Origin: Armatimonadota bacterium
GTDB lineage: Bacteria > Armatimonadota > Chthonomonadetes > Chthonomonadales > Chthonomonadaceae
Assembly: GCA_028871815.1 (NCBI GenBank)
Contig: JAGWMJ010000001.1
Span: 520,715-584,714, forward strand
DNA: 64,000 nt
Direction: 5' to 3'
The translations under genes and the position numbers were made by a program. Shown here in pieces: positions 1-8,931 of this stretch (the stretch's first letter is position 1; every line of letters starts with the position of its first letter). A model generated the notes under the pieces. That model saw only the letters and a program-made list of their open reading frames with translations. It did no database searches and was not told where the DNA came from.

Positions 1-913
1 GCATGTGGCAGTTCGTGCGGAGCATCAGTTCGAGCAGTTCGCGATCCCGCACGATCTCGGTGGCGCGCACCTGTGCGGTCCACGCGCGAGGCACCACATC
101 CGCGCGGATCATATTCTCCAGCAGCTGCTTGGTGCGCTTGTTGTAGGCATTGAAGTTGTCGTCATAAAAGAAGACGGAGCTGATCCGGTTCAGGTGGAGC
201 TGCTTCATTTCGCTGATGACGCTCTGTGGATCCGCCGGATCGATGGAGCGGTAGCGCATTTTCTGGCTGAACATCTCGATCACCGAGCAGAAGGTGCAGT
301 CGAACGGGCAGCCGCGCGAGGTGACGATGGGCGCCACCTTCATCCGCTCCCGGCCCACGATGGAGGTGAGTTCGGGGAAGGGCAGGCTGTCGATATCCTG
401 GACACTCTTGCTGGCGTCGATTCGCTCGCTGAAGCTGGTGCGGAGCGTGGTGCCGAGCACGCGCTCCGGCGGTTCGCCATCTTCCCAGGCCTGAAGGAGC
501 GGCACGATGAGGTGCTCGGCCTCGCCCTGAATCACGTGATCGCAGACGGGCTGCTGGATACCCCAGCGCGCGCAGAACTCGCCGTCGAAGGGCTCTTCGG
601 GCATGAAGGTGACGTGAACACCGCCGATGGCGACCACCGCCTTCGGATTTCGCTGCTTGACGAGCGCGCCGAGCTTGTAGGCGGCCATCGCGGTTGAGGT
701 CGTTGTGGATATCCCGACAAAGTCGGCAGAGCAGACATCCTCGACATTGACCGGCGCGAGATCCTCACAGTAGATGGTGATATCGGTGTAGCCGGCCCGG
801 CGGAGTATCGCCGCCAGCTGCGGAAGGCCGAGGCGCGGCAGGGCGACACGGCTGTAGACGTGGTAGCCCGGCGCCCGGGGCTCTACCAGTACGATTTTGC
901 TGAATCTCTTCAC
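1..913 (-). CDS. B12-binding domain radical SAM protein (C-terminus beyond the window)
   Basis: The frame is open from a GTG at 913 to the left edge, so about 304 N-terminal residues are visible. Residues 1-140 look like a cobalamin-binding (Rossmann-like) domain with GIST and GGVHVTF segments. A radical SAM cluster motif CPFDCTFC follows, with Cys202, Cys206 and Cys209 placed to bind the 4Fe-4S cluster. Members of this family do radical methylation or rearrangement chemistry; the substrate cannot be told from the sequence. GTG is chosen because AGGAGA lies 7 bases upstream. The gene is 72 bases downstream of galT on the same strand and may be co-transcribed with it. Confidence 0.85.
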   Translation of the reverse strand, partial: MKRFSKIVLVEPRAPGYHVYSRVALPRLGLPQLAAILRRAGYTDITIYCEDLAPVNVEDVCSADFVGISTTTSTAMAAYKLGALVKQRNPKAVVAIGGVHVTFMPEEPFDGEFCARWGIQQPVCDHVIQGEAEHLIVPLLQAWEDGEPPERVLGTTLRTSFSERIDASKSVQDIDSLPFPELTSIVGRERMKVAPIVTSRGCPFDCTFCSVIEMFSQKMRYRSIDPADPQSVISEMKQLHLNRISSVFFYDDNFNAYNKRTKQLLENMIRADVVPRAWTAQVRATEIVRDRELLELMLRTNCHM

Positions 914-985
914 AAGGAAGTCTCCTGGCTTCTTGTCGCTCCACGGTTGACGACAGGCGTGGGCGGCTTGCAGCAGTCGGTCAGG

Positions 986-1963
986 TTATGCATCGGGCTG
1001 CACGGCCCGAAGCTCGGCTGCCGTCGTCTCGGGCAGCGTATCGTTGATAAAGGCGCCGGCGCCGGCCTCCGAGCCGGCCAGGTATTTGAGCTTGCGCGGC
1101 GTGCGGTACGGCGGATAGATCTCTACGTGAAACCGGTACCACGGTGTGCTTTCGCCATCCGTGGGACGCTGGTGCATCAGCATGATGTAGGGCATCGAGC
1201 GGTTCCAGAGGAGATTGAGCCGCAGGGTGGCCTCCTTGAGGATAGCGGCCAGCGCGGCTCGTTCCGCCGGCGTGAACTCCGTGATGGCGCTTCGCGGCGC
1301 CGTGGGGGTGATATGCAGTTCATAGGGATAGCGCGCATAGAACGGCACCACGGCCGCAAAGTGCTCGTTCTGCGTCACAATGCGCCGGCCATCTTCAAGT
1401 TCCTGCTTCAGAAGATCGCCGAGCAGATCGCCACCGGTCTGCTGAAAGTAGTCTCGTGCCGACGCCAGCTCGCGGGCAGGCGTGGGTGGCACGAAGGGAT
1501 AGGCGTAGATCTGCCCGTGCGGATGCTGAAGCGTTACGCCGATCTCTTTTCCCTTGTTCTCGAAGATGTAGACGTACCGGACGCCGGGCCGGTTTCCAAG
1601 CTCATGAAACCGGTGCGCCCACACCTCCACCAGCTCCCGGATTCGTGTTACGGGCAGCGTGGCGAACTCGGCGTCGTAGTCCGGCGTGTAGCAGATCACC
1701 TCGCAGGCCCCGTCGGCGGGACGCACGGGTGCCAGCACACTGCCGCAGACGGCCGGCTCGGGAGGTGACTCCCGCAGGGAGGGAAAGCGGTTCTCAAACA
1801 CCACAATCTCGTAATCCGGCGCCGGGATTTCGGTGGGTACGCCTCCGGGCGCCGTTGGCGCTAGCGGGTCGTAATCCTTGGGAGGCAGAAAGGTGCGCTC
1901 CTGCCGGTGTGTGGCCGTTATCACCCACTCCTGCAGAAGCGGGTGCCAGCGCAGCTCAGACAT
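986..1963 (-). CDS. galT: Galactose-1-phosphate uridylyltransferase
   Basis: This enzyme moves UMP between UDP-glucose and galactose-1-phosphate in the Leloir pathway of galactose use, in the cytoplasm. The 325-residue length is close to the usual size. The active-site HPHGQ motif is at residues 147-151 (nucleophile His149) and the ENRFP segment at 57-61. The start at 1963 (MSELRW) has AGGCGGAG just upstream; an in-frame ATG at 1984 would add seven residues that look like translated leader. The start overlaps the end of the small ORF 1956-2150, so translation is probably coupled. A D-galactonate dehydratase at 27.5 kb is a second sign of galactose-related metabolism. Confidence 0.93.
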   Translation of the reverse strand: MSELRWHPLLQEWVITATHRQERTFLPPKDYDPLAPTAPGGVPTEIPAPDYEIVVFENRFPSLRESPPEPAVCGSVLAPVRPADGACEVICYTPDYDAEFATLPVTRIRELVEVWAHRFHELGNRPGVRYVYIFENKGKEIGVTLQHPHGQIYAYPFVPPTPARELASARDYFQQTGGDLLGDLLKQELEDGRRIVTQNEHFAAVVPFYARYPYELHITPTAPRSAITEFTPAERAALAAILKEATLRLNLLWNRSMPYIMLMHQRPTDGESTPWYRFHVEIYPPYRTPRKLKYLAGSEAGAGAFINDTLPETTAAELRAVQPDA

Positions 1964-2150
1964 CGGGCTCCGCCTGCGGTTCATCGGCAGCCGAGTCGAA
2001 TGCTGCCCGCTGGGCGGGAGTGGCCGTGGCTGGAAAGTGAAAGTAGATCAGCCGGCGTCCGTCGCATTTCCGCACCGGCTTAACGCGCATCTCGACGGCG
2101 CTCGCATCGTCGTGCTCTGTGCGCTGCTCGTCCGCCCTGTCGTGTGCCAC
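1956..2150 (-). CDS. Small conserved-looking protein of unknown function upstream of galT
   Basis: This is a 64-residue ORF starting at GTG 2150, with GGGAGG four to five bases upstream. A longer reading from ATG 2201 lacks such a site. The centre (MRVKPVRKCDGRRLIYFHFP) looks like a small folded beta-rich domain; the C-terminus is acidic and Ala-rich. No signal peptide or membrane segment is seen. It overlaps the start of galT by 8 bases, which suggests translational coupling. I do not recognise the family. Confidence 0.55.
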   Translation of the reverse strand: MAHDRADEQRTEHDDASAVEMRVKPVRKCDGRRLIYFHFPATATPAQRAAFDSAADEPQAEPDV

Positions 2151-2373
2151 CGAGCCTCCCTCGTTCCCCAGCGCGCCGCCGGCCGATCGCGCAGACCACA
2201 AACAGAGTACATCAAAACCGCGGCATGGTAACCTGCCGGTTCACGACAGGAGACGGCCGGTGTCCGACGCGGGACACGATCCCGGCGCGGTTTGCGCGAA
2301 CCGGCGCCGGCGGCTGGCGCCACATTCAGCCGTCCTGGCGTCGAGCCGGCGGGCACTTTGCGAAACCGGTGCT

Positions 2374-2403
2374 TTGCTCCTCAACGTCGAAAGACGGTAG
2401 ACT
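2374..2403 (+). promoter_or_regulatory. Candidate sigma-70 promoter for the copper monooxygenase gene
   Basis: TTGCTC at 2374-2379 and TAGACT at 2398-2403 are separated by 18 bases and lie about 50 bases before the start at 2454. The rest of the 303-base gap between the divergent genes (2151-2453) shows nothing else I can name. Confidence 0.35.
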
Positions 2404-2453
2404 GACCTTGCCGCCGGCCGCCACGCAGCCGCCGCCGGCGAAAGGGCCTCTCG

Positions 2454-4325
2454 ATGCGGTTTTCTATTGCTTTCAGGAACGGTTTCACGGCTCTGGCGGC
2501 CAGCACGGTGCTTGCCGCATTCAGCCTCGGGGTACCCGTCGCGGCGGCCGACGGCGGGTTTGCCACGGCGACATGGCGCGACCTTGCGGGTCATAACTAC
2601 ACAGCCGCTGAATGTCGCCGGCATCCCGCCACCGTCTTCTTCTTTATCTCCACGCAGTGCCCGATCAGCAACCTCTACATTCCGCGCATCCGGCAGCTTT
2701 CGTCCACGTGGCGTCGCCGGGGCGTGCAGAGCTTTGTCGTCGATTCGAATATCGACGATTCGGCGGCGGCGCTTGGCAAATACGCCCGGCAGCGGCAGAT
2801 CGCCGCGCCGGTGGTGAAGGATCGCGGTACCCGGCTGGCCGATATGCTGCACGCTTCCGCCACGCCGGAAGCCGTGGTGGTCGACTCCGCGGGTGCGATC
2901 CGGTACATCGGACGGATCGATGACAACACCGATCCGGCGCAGGTGAGCCAGCGCTGGCTCTCCGACGCCGTTGGCGACCTGCTGTCGGGAACCGCGGTGC
3001 GTGTGACGCGCACCCTGGCGCTCGGATGCGCCATCTTCCATCCTGCCGCCGCCTCGGCGGCCGAGCGTGCCGCGCTGGCTCGTGGCGGAGCCATACCGAC
3101 CTACTCCGGCCAGGTCGCGCAGATTCTCGACGACAAGTGCGCCCTCTGCCACCGCCCGGGCGAGTCGGCGCCATTTTCACTGACCGACTATGTGGAGGCT
3201 CGCACCTGGGCGCAGCAGATCAAGAGTTATACGCAGCAGGACGTGATGCCGCCATGGAAGCCGACTCCGGGCTGGGGCGTGTTCCGGGATGCGCGCGGGC
3301 TCACCGATCGGCAGAAGGCGATTCTGGCGCGCTGGGCCGACAGCGGCGCTCCACTTGGTTCAGCCTCTGCCGTTCCGCCACTGCCACACTATCCGTCGCC
3401 GACGGCCTGGACGCTCGGCGTGCCTTCGGTAGTGTTGAAGCCATCCGCGCCATACCATCTTGCGGCCGACGGCAAGGATGTGTACCGCAACTTTGTGCTG
3501 CCAATGCAATTTCCGCATGACGTCTATCTATCCGGAGTGGCGTTTCAACCGCAGAACCGCGCCGTGGTGCATCACATTCTGCTCTACGTGGATCCCAGCG
3601 GCGCCGCTGTGCAGCTGGATGGCCACGGCCGGCAGCCAGGCTACACCGTGGATGGCCTTGGCATCGGGGTTTACGACGCACAGTGGGCCGATGTGTGGGT
3701 TCCGGGCAGTTCAGCCCGCATGCTGCCGCCGGGCGTGGCGATCCGGATACCCAAAGGCTCCGTGCTGGTGATGCAGGTTCATTACCACAAAGATGGTCGC
3801 CCAGAGACCGATCGGAGCCAGGTGGCGCTCTACCTCAGCCATGGCCCGGTACGGCAGGTGGTTCACGTGGACGCGTTGGGCCAGTTCATGCTCCATCTGC
3901 CACCCGGCAACCCGCACGAGGTCGTGAACGCGGAGCAGACTTTGCCGGTTGCCGTACACATCCTCAGCCTCTTCCCGCACATGCACATGCTTGGCAAATC
4001 GATGAAGGTATGGGCCACGCTGCCGGGTGGCGCCACCGAACGGCTGATTGCAATCGCCGACTGGGATTTCAACTGGCAGGCCACCTACTATCTTCAGCAT
4101 GAGGCGGCGCTGCCTGCCGGCACGGTACTGCATATGCAGGCGGTGTTCGACAACACCGCGAACAACCCGAGGCAGCCATCGCACCCTCCGAAGCTGGTTC
4201 ACTTTGGAGAGCAGACGACCGACGAGATGGATTTCTGCTTCATTGGGCTGACCGTGGATGGCGAGAATGTGGCGCGGAGCGGCATTGCCGCAGCCCCGGG
4301 CGCCGGAGCCACCGCCGCTCCTTAG
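2454..4325 (+). CDS. Exported redoxin / cytochrome c / copper type II monooxygenase fusion protein
   Basis: A signal peptide (about residues 1-31) precedes three modules. Residues 45-185 are a thioredoxin-fold redoxin with a single conserved Cys69 in TQCPISN. Residues 215-305 are a mono-haem cytochrome c with CALCH (Cys229, Cys232, His233) and a likely axial Met265 in VMPPW. Residues 340-605 resemble the two-domain ascorbate-dependent monooxygenase fold: HH at 373-374, HYH at 443-445, HMH at 509-511 and Met592 are the expected copper ligands. It is 623 residues long and exported, probably periplasmic. Such fusions occur in Planctomycetes and Acidobacteria; the substrate is unknown. The di-haem peroxidase gene follows after 51 bases, so the two may form an operon. 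Confidence 0.85.
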   Translation: MRFSIAFRNGFTALAASTVLAAFSLGVPVAAADGGFATATWRDLAGHNYTAAECRRHPATVFFFISTQCPISNLYIPRIRQLSSTWRRRGVQSFVVDSNIDDSAAALGKYARQRQIAAPVVKDRGTRLADMLHASATPEAVVVDSAGAIRYIGRIDDNTDPAQVSQRWLSDAVGDLLSGTAVRVTRTLALGCAIFHPAAASAAERAALARGGAIPTYSGQVAQILDDKCALCHRPGESAPFSLTDYVEARTWAQQIKSYTQQDVMPPWKPTPGWGVFRDARGLTDRQKAILARWADSGAPLGSASAVPPLPHYPSPTAWTLGVPSVVLKPSAPYHLAADGKDVYRNFVLPMQFPHDVYLSGVAFQPQNRAVVHHILLYVDPSGAAVQLDGHGRQPGYTVDGLGIGVYDAQWADVWVPGSSARMLPPGVAIRIPKGSVLVMQVHYHKDGRPETDRSQVALYLSHGPVRQVVHVDALGQFMLHLPPGNPHEVVNAEQTLPVAVHILSLFPHMHMLGKSMKVWATLPGGATERLIAIADWDFNWQATYYLQHEAALPAGTVLHMQAVFDNTANNPRQPSHPPKLVHFGEQTTDEMDFCFIGLTVDGENVARSGIAAAPGAGATAAP

Positions 4326-4376
4326 TTGCGCCGTATGTGAGGAGGCAGGCACGCGACCGGCGTCGAATGGTTCGGC

Positions 4377-5699
4377 ATGTTCTCTGGATGCCGCCCGTTT
4401 TTTGGTTTGGCCGCAGCTGCGGCTCTACTGGCTGCGTGGTGCGCCGCCTCGGGCTCTTTGCTGCAGCCGGGCGCGCCGCCGGCCGCGCTGCCCGATTCGG
4501 ACGGCGCTATCGCCACGGTAGAAGCGCATGGCGCGGCGAATGCCGCGGTTTTTGCCGAGGCTTTCGGTCCGGGCGGGCGCGCCTGCGGCACGTGCCACCG
4601 CGCCGGCGCCGATTGGTCGATCACGCCGGTGATGGCGTCGGCGGAGTTCCGTGTCGGCTCGACCGTAGATCCTCTGTTCTCTCCCATCGACGGCACCAAT
4701 GCTCCCACGCTCGATCGGTTCTCCACGGCGGCCCGGCGGGCGGCATCGAGCCTGTTGCTGGAGAAGGGGCTGATCCGGATGCAGCGGTCGATGCCGGCCG
4801 GCGCCTCCTTCACGCTTGTCAAGGTCGATGATCCCTGGCGCTACGCCTCCGCGAATGCCCTATCGCTGTACCGGCGCCCGCTGCCGGTGGCGAACCTGGC
4901 GTTTGAGACAACCTTGATGTGGGACGGCCGCGAGACCGGGCGAGGCGGCCGCGTGGACCGCCCGGCGCTCGAGCGCCAGGCCCTGGATGCCATGCGGGAC
5001 CATTCACAGGAATTAACGGCGCCGTCCGGGCACCAGGTGACGGGGATCGTAGGGTTTGAAGAGGGTCTGTTTGCCGCTCAGTCGGCGCTGCGATCAGTCG
5101 GAGCGCTGGATGCGGCCGGCGGGCGCGGTGGCCCGGCTCTGCTGGCGGCAATGGCGCATGAAAACTGGCGGCGATCGGCGCCCGGGTTCGATCTCTACGC
5201 CGCGTGGCTCAGGCTGCCCGGCAGCGACGCGATTTCAGCGGCGCGGCGCAGCATCGCGCGGGGCGAGGTGATCTTCGATAGCCGCCGGTTTGCCATCCGG
5301 GGCGTTGACGGTTACCGTGGACCGTCGCACGGCGCGTGTGCATCGTGCCACGACGCGCCGGATGTGGGCACTTCGCGCGCTGGCCTGCTGATGGATGTCG
5401 GCATCTCTTCGGCCGAGCTGCGAACAGCCGACTTGCCGCTCTACACCTTCCTGCGGCGCGGTACGGCGGAGCAGATCACCACCAGCGATCCGGGTAGGGC
5501 GCTGGTAACGGGCCGCTGGCGCGATATGAACTGCTTCAAGGTTCCGGGACTGCGGGGGCTGGCCGCCCGTGCCCCCTATTTCCATAACGGCTGCGCGGCG
5601 AGCATACCGGATGCTGTAGATTTGCTGGACCGCCGGTTCACGATTGGCCTTACGCCGCGCGATAAGCGCGACCTGTGCGCGTTTCTGTCGGCGCTGTAG
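4377..5699 (+). CDS. Di-haem cytochrome c peroxidase-like protein (CcpA/MauG family)
   Basis: This 440-residue exported protein has an N-terminal hydrophobic segment (6-27) followed by two haem sites: CGTCH at 70-74 and CASCH at 321-325. The C-terminal FKVPGLRGLAARAPYFHNG stretch (387-405) is the classic distal loop of bacterial di-haem peroxidases. The usual role is peroxide reduction with electrons from a small cytochrome, or MauG-like oxidation of a partner protein. The spacing between the haem sites is longer than in standard CcpA, so a MauG-like or unassigned subfamily is possible. It lies just downstream of the copper monooxygenase, which could be a partner. Confidence 0.85.
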   Translation: MFSGCRPFFGLAAAAALLAAWCAASGSLLQPGAPPAALPDSDGAIATVEAHGAANAAVFAEAFGPGGRACGTCHRAGADWSITPVMASAEFRVGSTVDPLFSPIDGTNAPTLDRFSTAARRAASSLLLEKGLIRMQRSMPAGASFTLVKVDDPWRYASANALSLYRRPLPVANLAFETTLMWDGRETGRGGRVDRPALERQALDAMRDHSQELTAPSGHQVTGIVGFEEGLFAAQSALRSVGALDAAGGRGGPALLAAMAHENWRRSAPGFDLYAAWLRLPGSDAISAARRSIARGEVIFDSRRFAIRGVDGYRGPSHGACASCHDAPDVGTSRAGLLMDVGISSAELRTADLPLYTFLRRGTAEQITTSDPGRALVTGRWRDMNCFKVPGLRGLAARAPYFHNGCAASIPDAVDLLDRRFTIGLTPRDKRDLCAFLSAL

Positions 5700-5743
5700 A
5701 GCGATGCGCTCTGGGTTGGCGCACCGGTTGGTGGCAGGAACGG

Positions 5744-5749
5744 TATAAT
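5744..5749 (+). promoter_or_regulatory. Perfect TATAAT -10 hexamer
   Basis: The gap 5700-5872 before the nuclease-like gene contains TATAAT at 5744-5749 and a second near match, TACAAT, at 5834-5839. Neither has a convincing -35 element at the normal distance, so only the -10 match is claimed. Confidence 0.3.
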
Positions 5750-5872
5750 GGCGTGCGATTTGACGCTGGGGAGCCCGCGCCGCCGCCAGTTCTTGCCTGT
5801 CGCCGCCCGGACGCGACGGCTGCTCTGACGTGCTACAATGGCCGCATAAGCGTCTCGACTACGGAGGTACGC

Positions 5873-6925
5873 ATGCCCGGTCAAGGATCGGAACTGGTTG
5901 GTGACCTTGTCAAATGGCTTACCGAAATCAGGAACGTGATTACCAATGGCCACGTAGTGGCTGGCGCCCACCAGTATCTTACTTTGGAATCTGAACTTGC
6001 GAAATGTGTCTCGCTGCGTTCCGGCGAACCTACGCTTTTGGGACTCTTGGGGTACGACGTGGCCACCGTGGTCGAACAAGTCCCGATCAAGACCTTCACC
6101 GTGACCGGCAGAGCGGATTACGGTCTGTGCCCTACTGCGGGAGCCAAGGAGTTCGCGGCGATCGTCGAGCTCAAGGCGCCCGGCGAAGAACTGGGGCAGC
6201 ACGCAGGGCAGTTGCTGCGGTACTGCGACGGGGTGGAGGCGCCGTTGGGCTTGCTGTTCAACGGCACGCGAGCACAGCTCTGGGTTAACACCAAGCATAC
6301 GAAGCTGAGCCGATACAAGGCCGTGTGCGGATCCCCAGTGTTGGAGGCCGACCTGAGCGGCGGCGCTCTCGGCGTGGCAAAGGCGCTGGCCACGTTGGCG
6401 CGCGAAACTCTGGAGGACGACCCCGTAGCAACCGCGAGGAAGCTCGCCCAGGCTGCCCAGCGGAGGGGCCCCAGGCTCCAACGCGCGCGGGAGATTGAGG
6501 AGCGAGTTAACGCGGTACTGAACCCGAAGCTGTCTACGGAATTGCGGAAGGAACTGATCCCGGTTCTCGCGGGCGTGAAGCCGCTATGGCAAGACTTGAA
6601 AGGTGGTTCGCCGTCGGTCAAGGAGCTTGGTAACGTCAGGTTCCGACCGGTCGAGCCGAGCGAGGAAAAGGTGAGTAAGAACAGTCTGGTGCGTGCCAAG
6701 GTGGCAGAGGCGTGCGAGTCCTGCGGATATGACGCGGTAAGGAATGCGCGAATCGGAAGCCTACGCATGTCGACGGAGACCGCCGGGCGGGGATACTACC
6801 CGGTGCCGAGCGCCAGGAATGTCCCCGCCAACCTGGCAGTGGGTGGAGTTTCCGCCGCTAACGCCGATAAGATTATTGTCGCGCTCGATGAACTTATTCG
6901 AAAAGGCGGTCACCCGGACGGCTGA
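5873..6925 (+). CDS. Orphan HsdR_N-like restriction nuclease domain protein
   Basis: This 350-residue protein starts at ATG 5873 with GGAGGT four bases upstream. Residues 65-140 carry a PD-(D/E)XK-like signature: GRADY (Asp82), then VELKAP (Glu99, Lys101), then LLFNGTRAQLWV. This matches the N-terminal nuclease domain of type I restriction R subunits and related stand-alone proteins. The remaining 210 residues are predicted helical and include no helicase motifs. No HsdM or HsdS gene is adjacent. It could be a nuclease of a defence system or a solitary, inactive relative; I cannot say which. Confidence 0.6.
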   Translation: MPGQGSELVGDLVKWLTEIRNVITNGHVVAGAHQYLTLESELAKCVSLRSGEPTLLGLLGYDVATVVEQVPIKTFTVTGRADYGLCPTAGAKEFAAIVELKAPGEELGQHAGQLLRYCDGVEAPLGLLFNGTRAQLWVNTKHTKLSRYKAVCGSPVLEADLSGGALGVAKALATLARETLEDDPVATARKLAQAAQRRGPRLQRAREIEERVNAVLNPKLSTELRKELIPVLAGVKPLWQDLKGGSPSVKELGNVRFRPVEPSEEKVSKNSLVRAKVAEACESCGYDAVRNARIGSLRMSTETAGRGYYPVPSARNVPANLAVGGVSAANADKIIVALDELIRKGGHPDG

Positions 6926-6988
6926 CGCGGGTGGCTCGGCAGCGCGCACGCCAGATACCGCGACCTTCGAAATCACTCTGCCTCGTGG

Positions 6989-7728
6989 TTGCCGGACCGG
7001 TTGGGGTTGGCGGCAATCGTACGCGCGGCCGTACCGTTCTTGCCCGCGCCGCCGCCACCGCCGAATCCGCTCATGTGTGTAGCCGACTGCCCTGGCCCAT
7101 CAGTAGCCCTGACGGAGGCTGTGGACGCCTCGGACGTGGTTGCGCAAGGGCGCGTCGTCGCCGAGCTCGGCGAATATTACTCCCCGCCCCAGTCTCGCGG
7201 GCCGCTTGGCGAAGGCACCACGTTTCTTTTTGAAGTCGAACGGGGGTTCAAGGGGGTTCGTGGCCTTGCCTGCGTATTGAAGATTGCTCACGGCGGAGCG
7301 GGGTTGCCGTGGGCCGAGAACTTCAGCTCGGGAGTTGGCGCGCGGGACGCGGGGGACCCCGCGCCGGTCGTTGGCCGCAGGTACATCGTGTTCCTGAGGT
7401 CGTTCGCTCTGATCGCGGCAAGATCGATCGCATTGGGGTACATACCAGCAAGCGATCACGCCGGACATTGGGGCATCGGCGGCTACGCGGATGAGTACCG
7501 GTCGCTGAGCCCGGCCGGAGCCTCCTTGAAATCGATCTCACGAGTAGGAATGCCGCGGGCATGCTGCTCGGCTCGCCCGAGGCGCGGCGGCTGGAGCCAT
7601 GGCGCCAGGTTATTACGAAACCCTTAACCACCGAAGTCGCCGAAATCCGCCAGGCAGTGGCTGCCGCCGCTGCTCAAACAGCGCCAGCCGCCCGTGAGGT
7701 GTCGGTTCAGCGGCGAACGCACAAATGA
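6989..7728 (+). pseudogene. Frameshifted secreted-protein family member, paralogue of the gene at 21.8-22.9 kb
   Basis: The first frame runs from TTG 6989 to a stop at 7627. Sense is lost after GGYADEYRSLSPAGASLK. A second frame then continues from about 7526 with EIDLTSRNAAGMLLGSPEARR and ends at 7728, so there is a one-base shift between about 7510 and 7560. The core (VVAQGRVVAELGEYY, then VVGRRYIVFLR) matches the C-terminal half of the protein at 21823-22932 (VIVRARVVAVLRE, VPGARYILFLR). The paralogue has a signal peptide; this copy has only a short Pro-rich start, so its N-terminus is probably lost too. It is most likely decaying, unless the shift is a sequencing error. Confidence 0.55.
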
Positions 7729-7800
7729 GGCGTGTCTCCGGCCGGCTACACACACGGTCGCAATTCCGGAATCTGGAACTGATTTGACCGATCCGATGGA

Positions 7801-7860
7801 TCCGACCGATATTGTCTCGCTGTGGTTACCCGCATGTGTGAGACACAGAAAGCGATACTC
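7801..7860. repeat. Diverged repeat with TGTCTC/GAGACA inverted arms, copy 1
   Basis: The sequence TCCGACC..TGTCTC..CTG.GGTTA..CC..G.G.GAGACACA here recurs at 10052-10110. Identity is about 75-80 percent by eye. The arms TGTCTC (7813-7818) and GAGACA (7840-7845) are inverted repeats. The truncated toxin ORF ends immediately next to it. Confidence 0.45.
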
Positions 7861-7869
7861 TCTTGCGTC

Positions 7870-7971
7870 TCAGGTTATTTGCAGCCGGATAGCTCCTGTT
7901 AATTGCTTGAGTATTCCTTCTCTGAACGCGCAGGAGAAAAGGATATTCGCGTCCAGGAAAACCCGAATCAT
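7870..7971 (-). pseudogene. Truncated PIN-domain toxin
   Basis: The ORF starts at ATG 7971, overlapping the antitoxin stop as ATGA, and begins MIRVFLDANILFSCAF. This is the typical first strand and catalytic Asp (Asp7) of PIN ribonuclease toxins. It ends after only 33 residues instead of about 130-150. The remaining acidic residues of the active site are missing, so no functional toxin is made. The truncation point is at the edge of the diverged repeat at 7801-7860. Confidence 0.7.
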
Positions 7972-8270
7972 CCGGCTGGTTTACGGTGAGGAATCCTGTC
8001 CGGATCGAGGCCCATCGCCAGGACCTCCTGACGGGCCGCTTCGTAGTCTTTGGCATCCGTCGCGGTTGAAAGCAAGAACTCGGCAGAGCGTTGGTCGCTG
8101 TAAAGTTCAACAGCGGTCGCAACGGCGGGCCGGAGCAAGATGCCATCCTCGCGCTCCTCAGCTATCACGAGAGAGCCATCGGCCAGACCAAAGCGCTTAC
8201 GCATTGCAGCGGGAATGGTGAGGACGCCACGCTTCCCGATCTTGCTGGTCTCTGTGTGCGGTCGATTCAT
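7968..8270 (-). CDS. AbrB/MazE/SpoVT-type antitoxin
   Basis: This 100-residue protein has the swapped-hairpin DNA-binding signature near its N-terminus (IGKRGVLTIPAAMRKRFGL, about 11-29) and a C-terminal helical tail that would bind the toxin. AGGAG lies 8 bases before the ATG. The family neutralises a toxin and represses its own promoter. The partner PIN toxin overlapping its stop is truncated, so this is now an orphan antitoxin, possibly kept as a regulator or in decay. Confidence 0.8.
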   Translation of the reverse strand: MNRPHTETSKIGKRGVLTIPAAMRKRFGLADGSLVIAEEREDGILLRPAVATAVELYSDQRSAEFLLSTATDAKDYEAARQEVLAMGLDPDRIPHRKPAG

Positions 8271-8289
8271 GTCCCATACTCCTGATATT

Positions 8290-8300
8290 CAGTATTACTG
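8290..8300. promoter_or_regulatory. Small palindrome upstream of the antitoxin gene, possible operator
   Basis: CAGTATTACTG is a perfect CAGT/ACTG palindrome about 20 bases upstream of the antitoxin ATG, in the promoter region. AbrB-type antitoxins usually bind such sites to repress their own operon. This is only a candidate. Confidence 0.3.
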
Positions 8301-8417
8301 AGATTCCGGCATATCTCGGCCAAGTCTGCAAGAGGATCCTTTGGGTGGGAAGCCCTTCACTGTTTCAAGGGGCAGGAGCAGCCTTTGCGGCATCGAACCG
8401 GCGCACGGTTGATCACG

Positions 8418-8931
8418 GTTGTCAGGGGCATTGCGCTCGCTCCTTGATCGGTGGTTCCTGGCGCATACAACCGGGCGTCATAATCGGGCGGCGAATCCCG
8501 ATGCCCGATCTGCTGCAGCAAAAACTCTCTGCGCTTCCGGCGCGCCCGGGCTGCTACCTGCTCAAAGGCGCGTCCGGCGCGATCCTTTACTTTGGTAAGG
8601 CCGTCAGCCTGCGCAGCCGGGTACGATCGTACTTTCGGGTTGGCGCGCGACACACGCCACGAACGTCGCGGTTGGTGGCGCACGTCACCGACTTTGAGGT
8701 GATTGTCACCAGCAGCGAACCTGAAGCGCTGGTGCTGGAGTGCACGCTGATCAAGCGGCACCAGCCGCGCTACAACATCCGCCTGCGCGATGACAAACCG
8801 TATCCCTACCTGTGCCTGACGGTGACCGAGCCGTTTCCGCGACTGATCTTTGTGCGGAGAGCGCGTCAGGATGGAAACCGGTACTACGGGCCTTTTCCGA
8901 GCAGCAAGGCGGTGCACCCCACGCAGGATGT
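8418..8931 (+). repeat. Partial duplication of the uvrC promoter and 5' end
   Basis: Bases 8418-8931 match 10123-10636 with a constant offset of 1705 bases and no indels; only scattered substitutions are seen. The duplicated segment includes about 80 bases upstream of the start codon and the first 143 or so codons. Homology stops abruptly after GCAGGATGT. Confidence 0.9.
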
